From Scandinavium vulneris_A (GTDB lineage: Bacteria; Pseudomonadota; Gammaproteobacteria; Enterobacterales; Enterobacteriaceae): 64,000 nt of DNA. Positions within the stretch are counted from its first letter, which is position 1; every line of letters starts with the position of its first letter. The notes under the pieces were generated by a model. That model was not told where the DNA came from. It saw nothing but the letters and a program-made list of their open reading frames with translations, and ran no database searches. Positions 60,309 through 64,000 of this stretch are shown piece by piece. Position numbers and translations under genes: made by a program. The DNA lies in assembly GCA_046518185.1 (NCBI GenBank), contig JBKGRZ010000002.1, positions 496,001-560,000 on the forward strand, written 5' to 3'.

Positions 60309-62996
60309 TTAGTCAATGCTACGCTGAATCTCGATAATCTCGAACACTTCGATCATATCGCCGACGCGGACGTCGTTGTAGTTCTTAACGCCGATACCAC
60401 ATTCCATGCCGTTACGGACTTCGTTGGCATCATCTTTGAAGCGGCGCAGAGATTCCAGCTCACCTTCATAGATAACCACGTTGTCGCGCAGAACGCGGAT
60501 TGGGTTGTGACGTTTGACCACACCCTCGGTAACCATACAACCTGCGATGGCACCAAATTTAGGCGATTTGAACACGTCACGAACTTCAGCCAGACCGATG
60601 ATCTGCTGTTTCAGTTCTGGTGACAGCTTGCCGCTCATCGCTGCTTTCACTTCGTCGATCAGGTTATAGATGACGGAGTAGTAACGCAGATCCAGGCTTT
60701 CAGCTTCGATGACACGGCGCGCAGATGCGTCAGCACGTACGTTGAAGCCAACCAGAATCGCGTTGGATGCAGCAGCCAGGGTCGCGTCGGTTTCGGTGAT
60801 ACCACCTACGCCAGAACCGATGATCTTCACCTTCACTTCGTCGGTAGAGAGTTTCAGCAGAGAATCGGATATTGCTTCTACAGAACCCTGTACGTCGGCC
60901 TTCAGAACGACGTTCACTTCGTGAACTTCGCCTTCGGTCATGTTAGCGAACATGTTTTCCAGCTTAGATTTCTGCTGACGAGCCAGCTTAACTTCACGGA
61001 ATTTGCCCTGACGATACAGCGCAACTTCACGCGCTTTCTTCTCGTCACGAACAACCGTAACTTCGTCACCGGCAGCCGGTACACCAGACAAGCCGAGGAT
61101 CTCAACCGGAATGGACGGACCTGCTTCCATCACTTCCTGACCGAGTTCGTTACGCATCGCACGAACGCGACCGTATTCGAAGCCACACAGGACGATGTCG
61201 CCCTTGTTCAGGGTACCTTCACGAACCAGCACGGTTGCAACCGGACCACGACCTTTATCCAGGAAGGATTCGATAACTGCACCGCTCGCCATACCGTTAC
61301 GGACGGCTTTCAGCTCCAGAACTTCAGCCTGCAGCAGAATAGCGTCGAGCAGGTCATCAATACCGGTACCGGCTTTCGCAGATACGTGGATGAACTGACT
61401 TTCGCCGCCCCACTCTTCCGGCATGATGCCGTACTGGGACAGTTCCTGCTTCACGCGATCCGGATCGGCTTCCATCTTATCGATTTTGTTCACTGCAACG
61501 ACCACTGGCACCTGCGCCGCTTTCGCGTGCTGGATAGCTTCGATAGTCTGCGGCATCACGCCATCGTCTGCGGCAACAACCAGTACCACGATATCCGTCG
61601 CCTGCGCACCACGAGCACGCATGGAGGTAAACGCGGCGTGGCCCGGGGTATCCAGGAAGGTGATCATGCCGTTGTCAGTTTCTACGTGGTAAGCACCGAT
61701 ATGCTGGGTAATACCACCCGCTTCACCGGATGCCACTTTAGTAGAACGAATGTAGTCGAGCAGAGAGGTTTTACCGTGGTCAACGTGACCCATGATGGTC
61801 ACAACCGGTGCACGCGGTTCAGCCGCTGCGCCAGTGTCACGGTCGCTCATTACTGCTTCTTCCAGCTCGTTTTCACGACGCAGGATAACTTTGTGGCCCA
61901 TCTCTTCGGCAACCAGCTGTGCGGTTTCCTGGTCGATGACCTGGTTGATGGTCGCCATTGCGCCCAGTTTCATCATTGCTTTGATGACCTGAGAACCTTT
62001 AACGGCCATTTTGTTTGCCAGATCGCCAACGGTGATGGTCTCACCGATGATAACGTCACGATTAACAGCCTGAGCTGGCTTCTGGAAGCCCTGCTGCAGG
62101 GAAGAACCTTTACGCTTGCCACCTTTACCGCCACGAATGGAAGCACGGGCTTCTTCGCGGTCGGCTTTAGATTCAGCATGTTTGTTGGCTTTCTTAGGAC
62201 GCGCAGCTTTGGTGTTGCGACCACGGCTACGGCCACCTTCGCTTTCACGATCGTTTTCGTCTTCAGCCTGACGAGCATGCTGAGATGTGGTCACGTGATA
62301 GTCGCTGGTGTCTTCAGTCGGCTCAGCGGCGGTATTCACACCGTTTTTCTCGTTTTCTTCGGCCATGCGGCGGGCTTCTTCCGCAACGCGGCGGGCTTCT
62401 TCTTCGAGCTTGCGGCGCGCTTCTTCTTCCGCTTTACGCTTCAGCTCTGCGGCTTCTGCTTCACGGCGGGCTTTCTCAGCCTGGGCGGTTTTTGTCATAT
62501 CGTCTGTCTGTTGATTGCTCACTTTGTCTTTTTCCGCAACTTCACGTTTCGCTTTATCAGCGGATTCACGTTTAGCTTTTTCTGCGGCCTCACGTTCAGC
62601 TTTTGCCTGTGCCTCACGCTTGGCTGTTTCTTCAGCCTCACGGCGGGCTTGTTCTTCCGCTTCACGCTTCGCTTCTTCTTCCGCCAGACGTTCAGCTTCC
62701 TGCGGGTCACGTTTTACAAAGGTACGCGTTTTGCGGACTTCAATCTGCACCGATTTACTTTTACCGCCGGTACCCTGAACGCTCAGAGTACTGCGAGTTT
62801 TGCGCTGCAGCGTCAGCTTGTCTGGCGCCGAACCGTGTTCACGGTTCAGGTGCGCTAACAAAGTCTGTTTTTCTTGTGCGGTTACAGAGTCATCAGCTTG
62901 CTTCGGGATACCTGCATCAGCGAATTGCTGTACCAGGCGGTCCACGGAAGTCTGAATCTCTGCGGCCAGCGTTTTTACGGTTACATCTGTTGTCAT
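60309..62996 (-). CDS. infB: Translation initiation factor IF-2
   Basis: 895 residues (890 in E. coli). N-terminal IF2-N domain, a long Ala/Glu/Lys/Arg-rich charged stretch (about 100-230), then the GTPase (GHVDHGKTS, DTPGH, NKID), domain II and the fMet-tRNA-binding C-terminal domain. Recruits initiator tRNA to the 30S subunit. Internal starts give shorter isoforms in E. coli. 24 bp after nusA. Begins MTTDVTVKTLA. Confidence 0.97.
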   Translation of the reverse strand: MTTDVTVKTLAAEIQTSVDRLVQQFADAGIPKQADDSVTAQEKQTLLAHLNREHGSAPDKLTLQRKTRSTLSVQGTGGKSKSVQIEVRKTRTFVKRDPQEAERLAEEEAKREAEEQARREAEETAKREAQAKAEREAAEKAKRESADKAKREVAEKDKVSNQQTDDMTKTAQAEKARREAEAAELKRKAEEEARRKLEEEARRVAEEARRMAEENEKNGVNTAAEPTEDTSDYHVTTSQHARQAEDENDRESEGGRSRGRNTKAARPKKANKHAESKADREEARASIRGGKGGKRKGSSLQQGFQKPAQAVNRDVIIGETITVGDLANKMAVKGSQVIKAMMKLGAMATINQVIDQETAQLVAEEMGHKVILRRENELEEAVMSDRDTGAAAEPRAPVVTIMGHVDHGKTSLLDYIRSTKVASGEAGGITQHIGAYHVETDNGMITFLDTPGHAAFTSMRARGAQATDIVVLVVAADDGVMPQTIEAIQHAKAAQVPVVVAVNKIDKMEADPDRVKQELSQYGIMPEEWGGESQFIHVSAKAGTGIDDLLDAILLQAEVLELKAVRNGMASGAVIESFLDKGRGPVATVLVREGTLNKGDIVLCGFEYGRVRAMRNELGQEVMEAGPSIPVEILGLSGVPAAGDEVTVVRDEKKAREVALYRQGKFREVKLARQQKSKLENMFANMTEGEVHEVNVVLKADVQGSVEAISDSLLKLSTDEVKVKIIGSGVGGITETDATLAAASNAILVGFNVRADASARRVIEAESLDLRYYSVIYNLIDEVKAAMSGKLSPELKQQIIGLAEVRDVFKSPKFGAIAGCMVTEGVVKRHNPIRVLRDNVVIYEGELESLRRFKDDANEVRNGMECGIGVKNYNDVRVGDMIEVFEIIEIQRSID

Positions 62997-63020
62997 GCTG
63001 TTCCTTCCTGCTACAGTTTA

Positions 63021-64000
63021 TTACGCTTCGTCGCCGAACCAGCAAATATTGCGTGCGGCCATGATGAGCTCACCCGCTTTCTCGTCGGTTAAACCTTCGA
63101 TATCAGACAGGTCATCAATGCCCTGATCGGCGAGATCTTCCAGCGTACAAACACCGCGGGCAGCCAGCTTAAATGCCATTGCACGATCGAGACCTTCAAG
63201 GTTCAGCAGATCGTCAGCCGGTTTTTTATCACCGAGGCTTTCTTCCTGAGCCAGCGCCAGCGTAGTCAGTGCGTTTTTCGCACGTTCACGAAGTGCTTCA
63301 ACGGTCTGTTCATCCAGGCCGTCAATTTCCAGCAGTTCTTTCATTGGCACGTAGGCCAGTTCTTCCAGGCTGGAGAAACCTTCTTCTACCAGCACGGTCG
63401 CGAAGTCTTCATCAATATCGAGATATTTGGTGAAGGTATCGATAGCCGCGTGTGCTTCAGCCTGATGCTTAGCCTGCAGGTCGTCAACGGTCATCACGTT
63501 GAGATCCCAGCCGCTCAGCTGAGAAGCCAGACGCACGTTCTGTCCATTACGACCAATGGCCTGCGCCAGGTTGCCCGCTTCTACTGCGATATCCATAGTA
63601 TGCTTGTCTTCGTCAACAACGATAGACGCCACATCGGCCGGAGCCATCGCGTTAATCACGAACTGTGCCGGGTTGTCATCCCACAGTACGATATCAATAC
63701 GCTCACCGCCCAGTTCTGTCGAGACAGCCTGAACGCGCGCGCCACGCATACCGACACAAGCACCGACCGGGTCGATACGTTTGTCGTTGGTTTTCACCGC
63801 GATTTTCGCACGGGAACCCGGATCGCGGGCTGCGGCTTTAATTTCGATAACTTCTTCACCAATTTCCGGCACTTCGATGCGGAACAGTTCGATCAGCATC
63901 TCAGGCTTAGAACGGGTGACGAACAGCTGCGCGCCACGCGCTTCCGGACGTACAGAATAGAGTACGCCACGAATACGGTCGCCCGGACGGAAGTTTTCGC
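63021..64000 (-). CDS. nusA: Transcription elongation/termination factor NusA, C-terminal two-thirds
   Basis: Open to the window edge without a start; about 326 of an expected 495 residues. Present are the end of the S1 domain (RPGDRIRGVLYSVRPEARGAQLFVTRS), KH1/KH2 (VGMRGARVQAVSTELGGERIDIV, IGRNGQNVRLAS) and two acidic repeats (LEELAYVPMKELLEIDGLD; LEDLADQGIDDLSDIEGL). NusA stabilises pausing, supports Rho-independent termination and N-dependent antitermination. Confidence 0.97.
   Translation of the reverse strand, partial: ENFRPGDRIRGVLYSVRPEARGAQLFVTRSKPEMLIELFRIEVPEIGEEVIEIKAAARDPGSRAKIAVKTNDKRIDPVGACVGMRGARVQAVSTELGGERIDIVLWDDNPAQFVINAMAPADVASIVVDEDKHTMDIAVEAGNLAQAIGRNGQNVRLASQLSGWDLNVMTVDDLQAKHQAEAHAAIDTFTKYLDIDEDFATVLVEEGFSSLEELAYVPMKELLEIDGLDEQTVEALRERAKNALTTLALAQEESLGDKKPADDLLNLEGLDRAMAFKLAARGVCTLEDLADQGIDDLSDIEGLTDEKAGELIMAARNICWFGDEA

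Noticed and set aside
60921..62858. A 645-codon open frame antisense to infB
   Set aside because: It is Phe/Thr/Cys-rich and mirrors the Lys/Glu/Ala-rich IF-2 coding strand; infB has all family motifs, so the antisense frame is a composition artefact.

Overview
The window reads as chromosome from an Enterobacteriaceae member close to Enterobacter, Lelliottia or Leclercia. Gene order follows the Escherichia coli K-12 segment rlmG (ygjO) to nusA almost throughout, and most proteins are near-identical in length and motifs to their E. coli counterparts. It is not E. coli: it carries a divergent inducible-type ampR-ampC pair next to rnpB, lacks the K-12 tdc, gar, ygjQ, agaBCDI and yraHIJK genes, and has its own insertions. 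The genus is an inference; the family is secure.

Layout. 1-475: start of a HigB-type toxin gene running off the left edge, with its promoter/operator palindrome. 476-6562: rlmG, ygjP, ygjR, alx with its yybP-ykoY manganese/pH riboswitch, sstT, ygjV. 6637-12232: hexuronate catabolism (uxaC-uxaA, exuT, exuR) with CRP-like and ExuR-like sites. 12549-17295: membrane and stress genes yqjA-mzrA, yqjCDEK, yqjF, yqjG, yhaH. 17353-21790: yhaJ, yhaK and the cysteine catabolism pair cyuP-cyuA. 22083-25202: a Spy/CpxP-like periplasmic protein, RNase P RNA (rnpB), ampC and ampR.

25206-38419 is the most individual part: a complete N-acetylgalactosamine (aga) locus. agaR faces kbaZ-agaVWEF-agaA, and agaS-kbaY follows from its own AgaR-box promoter region. 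Where K-12 has agaBCDI, this genome has three same-strand genes: a MalX-like PTS IIBC permease, a MalY/PatB-like PLP enzyme and a secreted GH27/GH36-like glycosidase. I read these as an accessory glycoside-uptake module feeding the Aga pathway. Next to it, after rsmI, sits a Fic-HTH protein gene (38452-39453).

39458-54939: rsmI, lpoA, yraN, diaA, dolP, yraQ, yraR, yhbO, yhbP, yhbQ, yhbS, ubiT, ubiU-ubiV (oxygen-independent ubiquinone hydroxylation), yhbW, mtr, deaD with the leader ORF yrbN. 55046-64000: the nlpI, pnp, rpsO, truB, rbfA, infB, nusA translation/RNA cluster, all on the minus strand, with nusA cut by the right edge. Four REP-like palindromes lie between genes.

Only the aga-linked glycosidase module, the Fic gene, the ampC-rnpB arrangement and a structured yhbW leader depart clearly from standard enterobacterial core. 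No CRISPR array, transposase, integrase or tRNA was recognised.
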